Origin: Rhizophagus irregularis | Taxonomy: Eukaryota; Glomeromycota; Glomeromycetes; Glomerales; Glomeraceae | Direction: 5' to 3' | DNA: 64,000 nt | NCBI RefSeq assembly: GCF_026210795.1 | Contig: NC_089438.1 | Coordinates: forward strand, 124,001-188,000 | Part shown: positions 1 through 11,711 of the stretch, in pieces | How positions within the stretch are numbered: position 1 is the first letter of the stretch | How the letters are laid out: every line of letters starts with the position of its first letter | The notes under the pieces: model-generated | Told to the model about the DNA's origin: nothing | What the model saw: only the letters and a program-made list of their open reading frames with translations | The model's database searches: none | Made by a program: the position numbers and the translations under genes

Positions 1-2978
1 TTCTTTAACAATATCTATTGGGGGATTGTCCACATGAATGAACCCATTACATGAATTAATTATTTCAGCAATTAATTCATTTTCTTTACTTTCTTCACGA
101 ATTTTTTTTATGTCCACTTCACAGACTCTTTTATCTCTAAAGTTAGAAAATTTAGTTCTCACAATAGTGACATAATCAAGAATACCACTTTTAAAAATGG
201 AATCTGTAATCATATTAAACGTGCTTATTTCTTCTTCTGTAAATCTTCCATCAATCACATATAAAACATGGTTCAGCCCCTCTGGCATTGAAAGGATTCC
301 TTCTGCTATTTTGAATAAAGTATTCTCTGTACTTTGTTTAGTACCTCCAACTCCAATAGTATCAACTACGCGAAAATTTTCCTCATTCCATTTAAAATCA
401 ATTTTCTTAAAATTTTTAGTCTGACTAACTGCATAAGCTCTTTCCTTGAAATTACTAGTGTCAGTTAGTACATTAGCCAACGTGGATTTACCACCACCAG
501 TGCGACCAACTAGTAATATATTTCTGAAGTTTTCAAGTTTTCGAGTAATAATCAGGTCAGAAGGTTTTACCGTAATAGATTTGGAGCAATAACTTAGGTC
601 AAGACTAGTTAATTTACTGCCAGTGCAATCAAGAAAGTCTAAGTAGGAACAGTTGCTTAAATCTAATTTAATTAATTTTTTATTATTTAAACAATCGAGT
701 TTTGTGATATTCGGACAAAGATTAAGACTTAATTCTTCAATTGAAGTATTCGAACAATTGAGCTCTTCAAGATCACTAACTTCTAACTCAGTTAACGTCT
801 TAGTTGATGAACAATCTAGCTTAGTCAGTTTTGGACAATTTATCACGTATAAACTCGTAAGTTTAGGAAGCCTAGAAAACCCGGTAATCTGATTAAGTTG
901 AGAACAACCACTTGTTTCCAAACTAGTTAACTCAGGAAAAAGTGACAAGTCAAAAATCTTTTTAAATTGAGAACAATTGATTATTTTCAAACTTTTCAAA
1001 CTGGTTAACCCAATTAATGAACAATCATCCGTAGTTAGGTTTGGACAATCTCTTACATATAAACTCGTAAGTTTAGTAAGTTCAGACAAGTCAACCTTGT
1101 TAAGTTGAGAACAATCATTTATTTTTAAACTATTTAACTTAAGGTCCTTCAGATTAATAATTTCTAAATTTTCAAAGCCTTCTATTTCTAAGGAACCTTC
1201 TAATTTTGTAAATTCTGATTTAAAAAAACTAAATAGTATGCTTCTACTACCAACAATGTATATCTCTTTCTCTTTCGAGTATTGAGTATTAAACTTTTCT
1301 TGTTCTTTTGACTTGGTATTTCTTGGTTTTGATTTGCCATCTATAAAACGATTTAAATTCATAAATATTCTATTTTCAAAAATATTAAAAATATTCACCA
1401 TTAATATAAGTTACCTTACCTGGCATTTTTGGTTGGGCAACAGATACCAAACTCGAATTGCTCTCAGGCTCTATATTATTTAATACGTTAACATCTGAAC
1501 CCACTGATAAACTCTTATTTATATCTATAGTTCCTACACTTAATTCTGGAATTTTTAATGAGGTATTTCCTTTTTTATTAACATCATCGGGGTTTGTACT
1601 ATTTTGATCAGGAGAAATCAAAGCTTTAAGAGTTGAAACAATATCTTGCATGTTTGGACGCTCATGTGGTTCATATTTCCAACATTCTAGTTAAATAAAC
1701 CAAATAAAATTTAATTTTTTAATAAATAATAATAATGATATAGCTATTATTACCTGTATATAATTTACTATATTCAGCAGGAGTTCCATCAATAATTTTT
1801 TCTCTTCTTCCATTTATTATTGATATGGCCAAACTTACATCATAATTTTCATTTCTATATGGTTGATATCCACTTGAAATTTGCCACATTAGAACACCAA
1901 CACTATATACATCAGACTTTTTATTTAATTTATAATTTTGCCGATCTTTTAACCTTTTTGGATCGATATAAGGTATCAAGCCAAACGTATTTGGATTACT
2001 ACTTGATGCGGTAATCTTTCTTGATAACCCAAAATCTGTCAGTTTTATCTTTTTCTGGTGTACAAATACATTGTCAGCATGCTATTTTAATTAAAAATGA
2101 AAATAGTTCAATATTAATCAGCTAAAATCAATATCAAAATCATAAAATCTTAAATTATTACCAAATCACAATGAATAACATCACATTTATGCATACATGC
2201 TATCGCACTTGCTAGTTGGAATGCAAACCGATATTTATCATCCCATTTGAGGTCATTAAAACAATCACTTAAGTAAGTTCTTAATGTGCCGCTATCGGCA
2301 AATTCTAACACCAATGCATATTTTTGAATTGTATCTACATATTTAAAAAAATATGTTATTATTGGATGTTTATTTTAAAAAATAGAAATAATTTATATTA
2401 TATGCAGACTTACCAGCATTTTTCGCCACTGCGATTCCATGGAATTGTAAAATATTTTCATGAAAATCCACTCTTTTGCATATTTTTATCTATAAAAGAA
2501 ATTAATTAATAGAAATCAAAAAGATTTTAAGATTATTATAAATTTAATACCTCATTAACAACTTCTTTCAGCGTGGTTTTATCCCCATTGAAACATTTTA
2601 GAGCAAAAATTTGGTCAGTATTTTTCCAAGAAGCACAATAGACGCTTCCAAATGAACCATTCCCTATCTTTCGTATTATTTTAAATTCTGAATATTCATA
2701 ATATGTGATATATTCTTCGACAATGGATTTTTCTGACCGATCCGTATCGGTATACCGATTTTTTCCCAGTTTGTTCTTATCTATATTTAAACTAAACTCA
2801 TTAGTTTTTCTTTGAATTCATTGTCTACATTAAATTATTTTATACCTGTATTTAAAATTTCATATACTTCTTCAGTATCGGGACTTGATTTTGGTTCGCC
2901 ATCACATTCTTGATAATATTTTGAAGATGAACCTTCAATTGGTTCTTCTTTATGATCATCTTGTAGTTTATTAAGCAT
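1..2978 (-). CDS. TKL kinase - LRR - AIG1-like NTPase fusion (3' end cut by window)
   Basis: Inferred minus-strand exons are 2978-2846, 2780-2551, 2489-2414, 2334-2162, 2081-1754, 1686-1420 and 1340-1 (running off the edge); phases agree at every junction. The kinase has a glycine loop ([10 protein letters not shown]), an ALK lysine motif, HCDL in place of HRDL (a non-RD type with Cys for Arg) and DFG in TDFGLSRK. A low-complexity Ser/Asn linker follows. The last exon starts with cysteine/leucine repeats of the LxxLDCS type. It ends in a P-loop NTPase with GRTGGGKST (about 487-515) and VVDTIG (G3-like), the pattern of AIG1/IMAP GTPases. The start at 2978 is uncertain: the first exon resembles the C-terminal tail of a kinase domain ([22 protein letters not shown]), so upstream exons may be missing or this may be a recombination scar from the neighbouring gene. 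Confidence 0.72.
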
Positions 2979-2995
2979 GCTTAATGAATTTGGAT

Positions 2996-5105
2996 TTAGA
3001 CAATCAGAAGAAATATATAAGTCGTCGGCATCAACTTTTTTGATATATTAAGATGCGGAGATTGTAGATCAGTATTTAATCGACTAAAATTAGTAAAAAT
3101 TATTAAATTTACTTTACTTGTATTATCAGCTTTTTTCACTTCTTCAGTAAATTCCTTATTTAATTTAGAATAACCGGCAATCTTACTTTGTAAATCGTCC
3201 CAATTTTCTAATTTGTAGTATTCTTCCTGACATTCTTTCTCCAAATAATTTAGTAATATAGCTCTTGACCTTTTCCTTATATCTCTGTTAACAATGATTT
3301 CATCTTCATCACAAGTAAATATTGGAGGATTATTTATGTAGATGGTATTATTGCACGACTTAACTATCTCAGTAATTATCTCATTTTCTTCAAACACATG
3401 TTTTTTATCCCTTTCACACTCATTTTTAATGCTAAAATCATCAAATTTATTTCTTATAATAGTAACATATTCAAGAATACCAGTTTCAAAGATAATTCTT
3501 TTATATGACTCCAACATTATCTTTTCTTCTGTCGTAAAACTTTTGTCGACCACAAATAAAACTTGACTTATCCCTTCTGGCATCAAATCTATTATTTCAT
3601 TATAAACTTTCTTTTCAATTGATCCAAATACAATTTCAATCATATAGTATTTTAATCCATTCCATTCGAAATCTTTTTTAATTATATATTCATTTTCGCT
3701 AAAATCATCAGTATTACATAATACGTTGGATAACGTTGATTTACCACTCAAAGTTCGGCCAACTATGAGCAAATTCCCTAGTTGATTAGAATAATTGAAT
3801 TTAGTAATGCTCAGTATTGAAAATGTTGTAGTAAATTATTAATAAATTTTATTGTTATTAATATATATATAATATTAATATATTATACTTACTTATTAAA
3901 GAGGGATTTAGACAATTAGAAGAGATGGTGAAGTCATCATTATAAACTTTGGAATCACCTTCGTCGTCATCAATAGATTGTGGAAATTGTATATCAAAAG
4001 GATTCTCAGCATTTAATCGACTTAAAATTACATATACCTCTTTAATATTAGGTCTTTTTTCCGGTTCGCTTTCCCAACATTTTTGATAAAGTTCTTGATA
4101 CTTTGGAGGCGTACCCTCAATTGGATCTTCTCTTTCATCATTTTTAATATAATGGTAAACTAGATCTTGTGAACAGTCAGAAAAAGGAGGATGCCCACTT
4201 GAAATTTCCCAGAATAAAATACCTAAACTATAGATATCGGACTTATTATCTTTTTTATACTTTCTATTCTTAAGACATTGTGGTTCAGTATATTCAACCA
4301 TTCCCCTTCTATTACCCAGTGAATTACTAGACATAACTTCTTTCAACTTTTTAGATAATCCAAGGTCTGCAATTAATAATTTTCTATTATTCACTAATAT
4401 ATTTTTTGAGTGCTAAAAATAATTGGACAGTATTTATTAAAATTATCTTCAAAAATAAAAACAAAAATAGTGAAAATAAAATATTATAAAGTAAATACTC
4501 TTTTACCAAGTCTCTATGAATTATTTCTTTGGAGTGTAAAAATTTCAATCCATTAGTAATATCCAATGCCATTTGAATTTTATCATTCCATTTTAAGGAA
4601 GTAAAATTTTTTTTCAAATAATCTCTTAAACTCCCTTCATTAGCATATTCCAAAACCAAAATATAATGCTCAGAATCTGTTAATTTAAATATTAGTAATT
4701 AGTTAGATTGAACTGTATAAATAAATTATTTAAAAAAATTCTTAACATAAACCTTTTGTTAATCCTAGAATACGATTTATGTTTTGATGATAATCAACTT
4801 CACGTAGGAGTTTTAACTAAAAAAAAAATTATATTATTTATATGCACACACTAAGAAAATACAACGTAAAAAGTGATTCCTACCTCCTTAACAAACTCAT
4901 CATTATCCTCATTAATTTCCTCTTTTGAATTTTTACTAAAAAGAATTTTTAATGCGACCAATCCCGTATCAGCCAAATTCGCCTTACTCACTTTACCGAA
5001 AGCTCCTCTACCAATTTCGTCGATTTGACTAAATTCATTATATTCAAAATAACGAATGTGCTTATCACTTATCTCTTTCTTAATCCATTCTTCTACCAAA
5101 GTCAT
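2996..5105 (-). CDS. TKL kinase - AIG1-like P-loop NTPase fusion
   Basis: Inferred exons are 5105-4884, 4816-4753, 4676-4507, 4412-3893 and 3777-2996 (1,758 nt, 585 aa, in frame throughout). The kinase shows IGRGAFGKV (glycine loop), VALKI (lysine), HRDL split from HSKN by an intron, and DLG (LLIADLGLSKK) where the sister genes have DFG. It ends with the typical WExSSGHPPF and CWxxEPxxRP motifs. After an intron comes a P-loop domain with GRTLSGKST, then PEGISQVLFVVD as in AIG1-like NTPases. The DTxG position reads IEIVFG, so the G3 aspartate is missing and nucleotide hydrolysis is doubtful. The last 40 codons read through a site that is a splice donor in the 25-kb sister gene, so the true 3' end may differ. 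Exon lengths 222, 64 and 170 match the 25-kb gene exactly. Confidence 0.75.
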
Positions 5106-5177
5106 TTTGTCATTTAAGTAATAATAATGAAATTTTATTTATAAAAAAATTTCTTCAAACGTATTATTTTATTTCAT

Positions 5178-5200
5178 CCCTTAATGCATGCATGATGCAA
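5178..5200 (-). promoter_or_regulatory. TGCAT-rich upstream block of the kinase-NTPase gene
   Basis: Read on the minus strand this block contains GCATCATGCATGCATTAA about 75 nt before the start at 5105. Nearly the same block precedes the two sister genes at 24989-25010 and 53078-53099. Conservation among non-coding flanks suggests a promoter element, although the latter two lie in a recent duplication. Confidence 0.45.
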
Positions 5201-6640
5201 TAGATGTATACACGGTAGCCATATGCATACATTCTATAACTACCAATCTAATGTCACACTGCATTGATCAATTTTGACTTGGCCTAGCTAGTGTTGATCC
5301 GCCAATCCGCCAATTCGCGAATTTATCCGATTCGAAACCATCCGGATTGTATCCGGATGAAGATACGAATGATTCACATCTGCTATTTCTGTATCCATCC
5401 GTTGATTAGTACTGTTTGGTTATCCGGATCATCCGTTATTTACGGATTGGTCATCCGGATTTTATATTGAAATTCATTCGGATGTCATCCGGATCATCCA
5501 TTTATTTACGGACCGGGTTAAACGAATGACGAATCCAAATTGTACTAATTTTCCAAATTAATAGATTATCAAAGTTTTAATTTCTAAAAAAGCTTATATT
5601 TTTAAATTTTTCTGATATTTATTTTTGGGTTTTGTATTTTGTCGCGCCTGCGATACATCGCACCCTGGGCACCCTGAGCAAAATTACGTAATGCCGGGCA
5701 AAATTAAAACATGTGACATTTAACTAGGGTGTGAAAAATAGATTTTTTACAACTGAAAAAAGTTAAAGTCCCAGAATACATCGCAGGTGCGATAAATTAT
5801 AAAATCCGTTATTTTTATAGTTATAATTTTGGCCACTATTATAATAAATAATTTTGGCATTTTATGTTAAAAGTTGCGCCACTAAAGAAGTTTTTACTCC
5901 TCTTGGCGCATTAGGAGAGACGCAGTTTATATTTATTCAGGTGTTATTTATTATACTTATTTTATTAGGAGATACGCGTTTTTATATTTATTTATGTGTA
6001 ATTTATCGTATTTGTTTTATTTTATCCATTAGGAGACATAGGATACGCGCGTTTTTATATTTATTTAGGCGTTATTTATTATACTTATTAATAAATAAGC
6101 AGACATAAATTTCAATGTAAAAATCAAACGAACTTATCATTTTTTATCAATAAAGCATATTTTTATTAACTTTTAGAAAATAAATAATTTTTTTTTTTTA
6201 TTAAATTTAAAAACATAAGTATGAAAACTTAATTTCTTAATATTTTAAAAGTGCGAAAAGTGAAAAAATTTGCAATTAAAATTTTTCTAAAATAAATGTT
6301 ACGCAAAAAAAGCATATGTGACGGGTAAATAGAAATTCTTTTTTTTTTTCATAGTGCGTAGACATATATTGTCCTTCGCTTCGCTCCGGACGATAAAAAA
6401 AAGTAAATAAATTAAGATTCATTAAAAAAAGGCTATTATAATTTCATGATAATGTTCTACATATACACGGCTAATAAAAAAAATACATATAACGTATACA
6501 CTGTTTTATTTCATAAAGAGTTAAAGAGTTCAACGTGCAGTGTCGAAACAAACAGAAATTTTACTAGGCCAATATGTTACAAAAAGAACAAAATAACAGG
6601 AATAGCACCAACTTATTGAATCACGAACTAAATGAGAGAA
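5201..6640. other. Gene-poor stretch with degenerate repeats
   Basis: No convincing gene. About 5293-5520 is full of ATCCGGAT-type short palindromes and looks like a decayed MITE. About 5640-5812 has an imperfect inverted pair around CGCGCCTGCGATACATCGC and ACATCGCAGGTGCGAT. About 5930-6160 is a dispersed repeat with an inverted relative near 24 kb. At 6371-6392 there is a CTTCGCTCCGGACGAT motif that recurs near 11.07 kb. Confidence 0.5.
6047..6160 (+). repeat. Dispersed repeat, copy 1 (inverted partner at about 23996-24120)
   Basis: The stretch running from a CGCGTTTTTATATT motif through AATAAGCAGACATAAATTTC matches the reverse complement of about 23996-24120 with small gaps. No terminal repeat or target duplication was seen. 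Confidence 0.6.
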
Positions 6641-6647
6641 ATAACAT
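6640..6647. repeat. 8-bp target site duplication, left copy
   Basis: AATAACAT directly left of the MITE; the identical octamer follows it at 7507-7514. Confidence 0.85.
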
Positions 6648-7506
6648 CAGTGTTCAGAAATGACCTGGTCATTTGAACATTTTTTCGGATTAGGAGTCAT
6701 TTGGTCAAATGACATCCTATCATTTGGCATTTAGCATTTGAATTATTCGCGAAATGATAAATGCCAAATGATTGGGTATCATTTGACTGTCATTTGCGTC
6801 CTTTGTCATTTGGTCATTTGTCATTAAAATATTTAAAGATTATTGGACAATTTATAATCACGTGATGTACAAAAAAGGAAGGACGTAATCAAAATAATCA
6901 CAAACAGAATCAATTTCACCAAATTATTTATTTTTTACTGTAATCTGAAAATAATAAATAACACAACCATAATTATTTAAGTGATAATATCTGATATGTT
7001 ATTTATTATATATAATTTTATTATATAATTATATGCATAAATAAATATTATGGCCATCTTATGATTAAATAAAGACAACAATTATATATAAAAATGGTGA
7101 AAAATGGGATCCACTACATGTGTTACAATTAAATATTTTATTGCAAAATTAATTAACTTTTATCTGTGTGGATAAAATGATCATTAGTGAAATAATTATA
7201 AGTGAAATAATCCTGTCTATAATAATATTATTAACAAATAATAACCTGTAAAAATAATACTCAAATCACATGATTAAAAAATCTTTACTACTATTGGAAC
7301 TTTTTTGATTATATATATTAAACCAATTTTGTTTTAATATTTTTGTTTTCTTAATTAAAATAAACAAAATAATTAATAAAAATTCTCAGAATATTTAATA
7401 TTTTTCAAATGACTTAAATGACAGGTCATTTGAGTTGCAAATGACAAATGACAAATGACTTGTCATTTGAGTCATTTGTTCATTTCAAGTCATTTGCTGA
7501 ACACTG
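6648..7506. mobile_element. hAT-type non-autonomous element (MITE), 859 bp
   Basis: The ends are CAGTGTTCAG and its reverse complement CTGAACACTG, flanked by identical 8-bp duplications AATAACAT (6640-6647 and 7507-7514), the length typical of hAT transposons. Both subterminal regions, about 180 nt on the left and 100 nt on the right, are packed with CAAATGAC/GTCATTTG words in both orientations, as expected for transposase binding arrays. No coding capacity was seen. The family name is inferred from the duplication length and terminus form. Confidence 0.85.
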
Positions 7507-7514
7507 AATAACAT

Positions 7515-8669
7515 TGCTTGTTCGTCGATCATCCAAAGAGTTTTAAATTTAAGAAAGCATTGGTCGCTCGTGTATTTATATTCCATATGTAATAATATGT
7601 CTCGACCAATATTCTGATTTAAGATACAATGGATATAGCGCTATATATAGAATTTGTAGTTAATACAGTAAAGAAAATGAAATACTTATCGTCATATTGA
7701 ATTTTGGGTAGAATTGATTCTTTTGGATATTCCACTTTTTGGCATACTGCAAAAAAACTAAAATACTTATGATGGAGACATATAAAATGTTACTTAAAAT
7801 TTACCCAAATTTTACTCAATACAGCAATAAATAATGCGAAACCAATTTTTAAGATAACCCACATTTACAGTATAAACTTGGTTTAAACAAAATATTTTTA
7901 CAAAGATAATTAAAAACCAATTTTTATGCAACAGCAAATAAAATTTTCTCGTCTGATATATTGTAGTTTAATGGCTAAATTAGGTTAACATAATTTTCTC
8001 TAATAAATAAATCTTTAATGACGTAATATTAAAAAAGAACTTTAATATTAATCATTTTAAATTACATATTTTCGCGTAAAGATACTGCATAGTGCGTTAA
8101 CAAGTAAACTGGAACATTTCGTAAATCAATTCTTTTTTAATTAAATCATTATATTATTAAATATAATAAATTTCCGTGGAAAAAACCTTTGGAGGAAAAG
8201 TTATAAAAAAATTTTACTATTCATATTACAAATTTGTTTCCAACATATCAATTTACAAACTATATAAAAAATCATAATAATTAAGCTTGTTCAATCAAGA
8301 TTTAACGAGCTTTCACGGTCAATTAATTTAAGGCTACGTAATTGTTATATCCATTAATTTTTGTCAATATTAGTATAAGTTATAGCGAAAACTATTTATC
8401 TAATTCATGCAACGAACGGTTTTTTGAATCTGTCAGATATTCAGCTTCAGTCCAGAATATGCAATAGTTTTAAATTAAAGTGCTAAGGAGTAATAAGTAT
8501 TGTTTATGAAAATAGTTTAAAGCGCAATTTCGTATGATTAAAGTTCCAGGAAATAAATTATTTATATTTTGTTTCATCTCATCTCGGTTTTTACCTATGA
8601 TAATAAAGTGTTCGATATATCGAGCGAGAAATGATACCCTCCATCAGAAATAACAAAGAAATATTTAAC
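7515..8669. other. Gene-poor AT-rich stretch
   Basis: I see no gene, clear repeat border or RNA gene here. A short palindrome around TATAGCGCTATA lies near 7637. Confidence 0.5.
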
Positions 8670-8988
8670 CTATTTATTTCCTATTAATTTATTTATTTTT
8701 ATTTTATTACTAGAAGAGTATTACTCCCAAAACTATTACAAAATAAAAGTAAGACTGCATTTACATGTTGGACAACTAATATACGTGTATAGAATTTTGG
8801 AAATAAATCCCCTACGGGACCTCACCCTTCGGACAAACTATTCAAAATACTAGGACTACGCTAATATATCAAATGGTAAAAGAAGAAAAAGAAACCAAGA
8901 ATTCATCTGAATCTATAAATATAAAGAAAAAATTAGTCCTAGCAGATGTGGTACATATATACGGAAGTTACTATTTATTTCCTATTAA
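8670..8988 (-). mobile_element. 5'-truncated LINE copy (3' UTR only) with 18-bp target duplications
   Basis: On the minus strand, about 8688-8970 matches the 3' untranslated end of the LINE that ends near 49847, including GGTGAGGTCCCGTAGGGGAT and the terminal TAATAAAATAAAA tail. It is flanked by the 18-nt direct repeat CTATTTATTTCCTATTAA at 8670-8687 and 8971-8988. This is a standard target-primed reverse transcription product that stopped after about 280 nt. It shares the family of the large LINE but is an independent insertion. Confidence 0.85.
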
Positions 8989-9580
8989 AAATTATTTGAC
9001 GTTTTTTGTATCATGTTACACTCAATCACGTGACTAGCATCCGTCTAATTTTTTTTTTTCCGAAAATTATATTTGGTAGCATTCTAATAATAAAGTTGTA
9101 AACTTTTACGTACAGATGAGCTCTACCAAATGTTATAATTATACAGAAAAAAAATGCGAAATTTTTTTTTTTACATAAAAGCATATCAATAATATCAATG
9201 AATAAAACAATAAACAGATTTTAATGTTTACAGTCTAAAACGTATATATCCGATGAAAGATTATCTCTTCAATTTTAATACGAGGCTAAATTATCAACAT
9301 ACCTTTATAACGAATTAAAAGGATCAACCAGTATTAGTGATGTCACAACATATTGTACACCGTCGGTACACCATGCAGGTACATCATGTAGTGTCAGACA
9401 TCCCTGTAAAGAACACTCATCGTCACGTTACATCTTGTTTACGTTAATTTCGGTTATGCCGGTTACTCTCGTTATATCATCCTTCCTGGAATTCAATGTT
9501 ACGCTATTTTATTGTTCACTCGGCTAAAAAATCATTTTGAGAAATTAGTGTAAACGCCAAGAAATTAAATAATCATTTTA
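8989..9580. other. Intergenic stretch upstream of the ML-domain gene
   Basis: No gene is recognisable. It holds the upstream region of the gene starting at 9681 and no repeat border that I can define. Confidence 0.45.
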
Positions 9581-9584
9581 AATT

Positions 9585-9594
9585 TTTATAAAAA
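9585..9594 (+). promoter_or_regulatory. TATA-like box before the ML-domain gene
   Basis: TTATAAAAAG lies about 90 nt before the start codon at 9681, with no other AUG in good context between. This fits a core promoter with a leader of about 60 nt. Confidence 0.45.
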
Positions 9595-9680
9595 GGCAAC
9601 TTTTTCGACTTACTCTATTAAAAACTTACCCTGATCAAACATTTGTTAAGTTATCAATTATTACATTCATAAAAAGAACT

Positions 9681-10127
9681 ATGAAGCAAAATTTTATTTT
9701 TGTCATCACTTTATTGACTATATTTTCAATAGTCAACGCTTTTCCACGTCAATTTTATAAAAGAGATACTATTTTTAATCCATGCACTACTGGATCTCCA
9801 GACACAATCACTGTAACAATTACACCTGATCCTCTCGTCGCTGGACCTAATGTTTTTAATGTTACTGGAACGCTAACGAATGGAACCATCGACACAGGTT
9901 CTGAATTACTCATTCAACTTCAAGATGACGCTGGTGAGGTCATTGGTGAACCTTTTCCTTTTGACATTTGTGCTAATGTCACGTGTCCAGCCACAGCCAC
10001 AACCTTTAGTTTACAGGAAGAAATTCAAATAGATACATTACCTGAAGAATATAATATTCAGGTCCAGATTAATGATGCAGATGGCAATACTTTAGCCTGT
10101 GCCACAAGCACCGTTCCTAGTGCTTAA
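9681..10127 (+). CDS. Secreted ML-domain (MD-2/NPC2-like lipid-binding) protein
   Basis: An intact single-exon 148-aa protein. Residues 1-20 form a signal peptide (hydrophobic FIFVITLLTIFSIVNA, cleavage expected before FPRQ). A KR dibasic site at 27-28 could be a Kex2 processing point. The mature part has the beta-sandwich pattern of ML (phosphatidylglycerol/phosphatidylinositol transfer, NPC2-like) proteins: Cys35 and Cys140 would pair, as would Cys97 and Cys102 (DICANVTCP). Sequons are present at NVT 60 and NGT 67. Members of this family bind single lipids and are secreted or vacuolar. The length of 148 aa is normal. A TATA-like box lies upstream and the stop is TAA. The family call rests on the disulfide pattern and motif order, not on a search. 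Confidence 0.8.
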   Translation: MKQNFIFVITLLTIFSIVNAFPRQFYKRDTIFNPCTTGSPDTITVTITPDPLVAGPNVFNVTGTLTNGTIDTGSELLIQLQDDAGEVIGEPFPFDICANVTCPATATTFSLQEEIQIDTLPEEYNIQVQINDADGNTLACATSTVPSA

Positions 10128-11007
10128 AACTTTTTAATTGTTTTACATATTTTTTTTTAATCATTGAAAAAATTATACTATTTAATTAATATTTTTTTTT
10201 TAAAAAAATCATTACTATATTTATTGATAGAGTTTATTTTACTGTTAACAAAATTTATTTGAGCTATAGTATTTAATGATGTAATAACCTTTTTTTTTTA
10301 CTTTTTCTGTAAAATAATCAATAAATTTAATATTTTACAATTGACTGAAATATGTACCGTTATTAAACATTATTATAATGCTGACCAAAAGCTTCATGGT
10401 AACGGTAATGCGGACCGAGTGCCTATTCCAAAGAGTAATAATAACTATATAATGAAGTAATTGAAGTTTCAAAAACTAAATTTAATTGATAGGTTATTGT
10501 GTACATGTAATCTTCAACTTGAGCTTTGTCCATATGAGCAATAAAATGAATTTGTGTCTTACACAAAGATAATTAACGTAATATAACAGATTATAACAAT
10601 CGCCAAAATATGTTTAACGCAATTTCGAAAAAATGTGAGACATCATAGAAGTAGAGGTTGAAACCGATAAAAAGCTTATAATGGACGTTCAACGTTAGAA
10701 GAAACCATAACAGATAACGCAGTTTGGTAGGTAGTGAGGATATATGATTTATCATATTCAATCTATGTACTTATTTGTGCTATGCTTTATGTAATTTGTT
10801 ATCATTTTACAAAGCTCAATAATGGCCAAAATAAAAAAAGAAAAATTTATAATAATAATCAATTAATTAACCGGTTGCATTCTAATGCATCGTTATCTAA
10901 TAATGATAATAAAGCTAAAAGTCCTTTCTTGATAAGATTAATGAATTTCCCTTTATATTGAAGTATGCTAAGTAATATTTTAACTAGGAAACGGGAACCG
11001 TTGTAAA

Positions 11008-11077
11008 GTCCGGAGCGAAAAACTAAAATTTGCGATTCATGTGATCGATTTTTTTTTCACAGTGCTTCGCTCCGGAC
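11008..11077. repeat. Short inverted repeat (12-bp arms)
   Basis: GTCCGGAGCGAA at 11008-11019 and TTCGCTCCGGAC at 11066-11077 are perfect inverted arms around about 46 nt. A CTTCGCTCCGGACGAT motif also occurs at about 6371, so the pair is part of a dispersed small repeat. Confidence 0.55.
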
Positions 11078-11340
11078 GATTAGTCTTAATTTACAGTTTA
11101 ACATATCCCACCTTCTCTATTTTTTAAAAAACCCAAATTTTGATAAACATATATTTTGGAAATTTTGGGGAAATAATTTATGTTTATTTTATTTAGTTTG
11201 TCACCTCTTTCCCTCAAACTTTTCAGAAAATCCGAACTTTAAAAGAATAATTGAGTTGGAACGGTATAAAAAGAAATTTTTATACGGATATAAAGTGGCG
11301 CTCTAGTTTTAGTCTAATTTTAGTAAAAATTATTTAAATT

Positions 11341-11435
11341 TGTAAAATAAACGGAAATCCTTCGAGTAAAAAACTGAAACATAAATAGAATCGCTTAATA
11401 ATTTTTATAGCACCAGAAGTTATTGTTGGAAAAGG
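11341..11435 (+). pseudogene. Deleted relic of a TKL kinase gene (promoter joined to a kinase-core fragment)
   Basis: About 11341-11408 resembles the leader just upstream of the kinase relic at 13679 (shared AAAAACTGAAAC..AAATAGA.TCG). It runs directly into 11409-11435, which matches the kinase sequence encoding IAPEVIVGKG (compare about 14688-14714). About a kilobase between them is missing, so this is a copy with a large internal deletion. Confidence 0.55.
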
Positions 11436-11686
11436 TAGAAAATTAAAATTTGCCAAGATGTTAACTTTGGCCAGAATTTTAATGCCGGCCAGAATTAAGG
11501 TCATATGGATTTTTGCTTGGCCGAATGAAATTTTTATTAGGTATGTTGACGGTCACTACTAGCAACACTTATTTTGATAACTTTTAGTTTAAACAATATC
11601 AAAGTTTTTTAAATTCAATAAATATCTTGATTTATATGATATATTTATTGAGAAAAAGAATTGATATTTGTCCGGATAATACCGGG

Positions 11687-11711
11687 ATATTACTCGAGAC
11701 TCGAGTAATAT
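11687..11711. repeat. Perfect palindrome, 12-bp arms
   Basis: ATATTACTCGAG, a central A, then CTCGAGTAATAT. A second near-palindrome (ACGGGTAATACCCGT) follows at about 11738. Probably the core of a decayed MITE. Confidence 0.6.

Noticed and set aside
5854-6108. Plus-strand 84-codon frame
   Set aside because: Falls within the dispersed repeat that has an inverted copy at 24 kb; no start context or conserved coding frame between the copies.
6371-6392. Possible RNA gene or terminator around CTTCGCTTCGCTCCGGACG
   Set aside because: No stable cloverleaf or snRNA-like boxes; the motif recurs at 11.07 kb as part of a dispersed inverted repeat.
10734-10961. 75-codon plus-strand frame with a hydrophobic start
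   Set aside because: No ATG at its start, Asn/Lys-rich AT-driven composition, no second copy and no splice or promoter signals.
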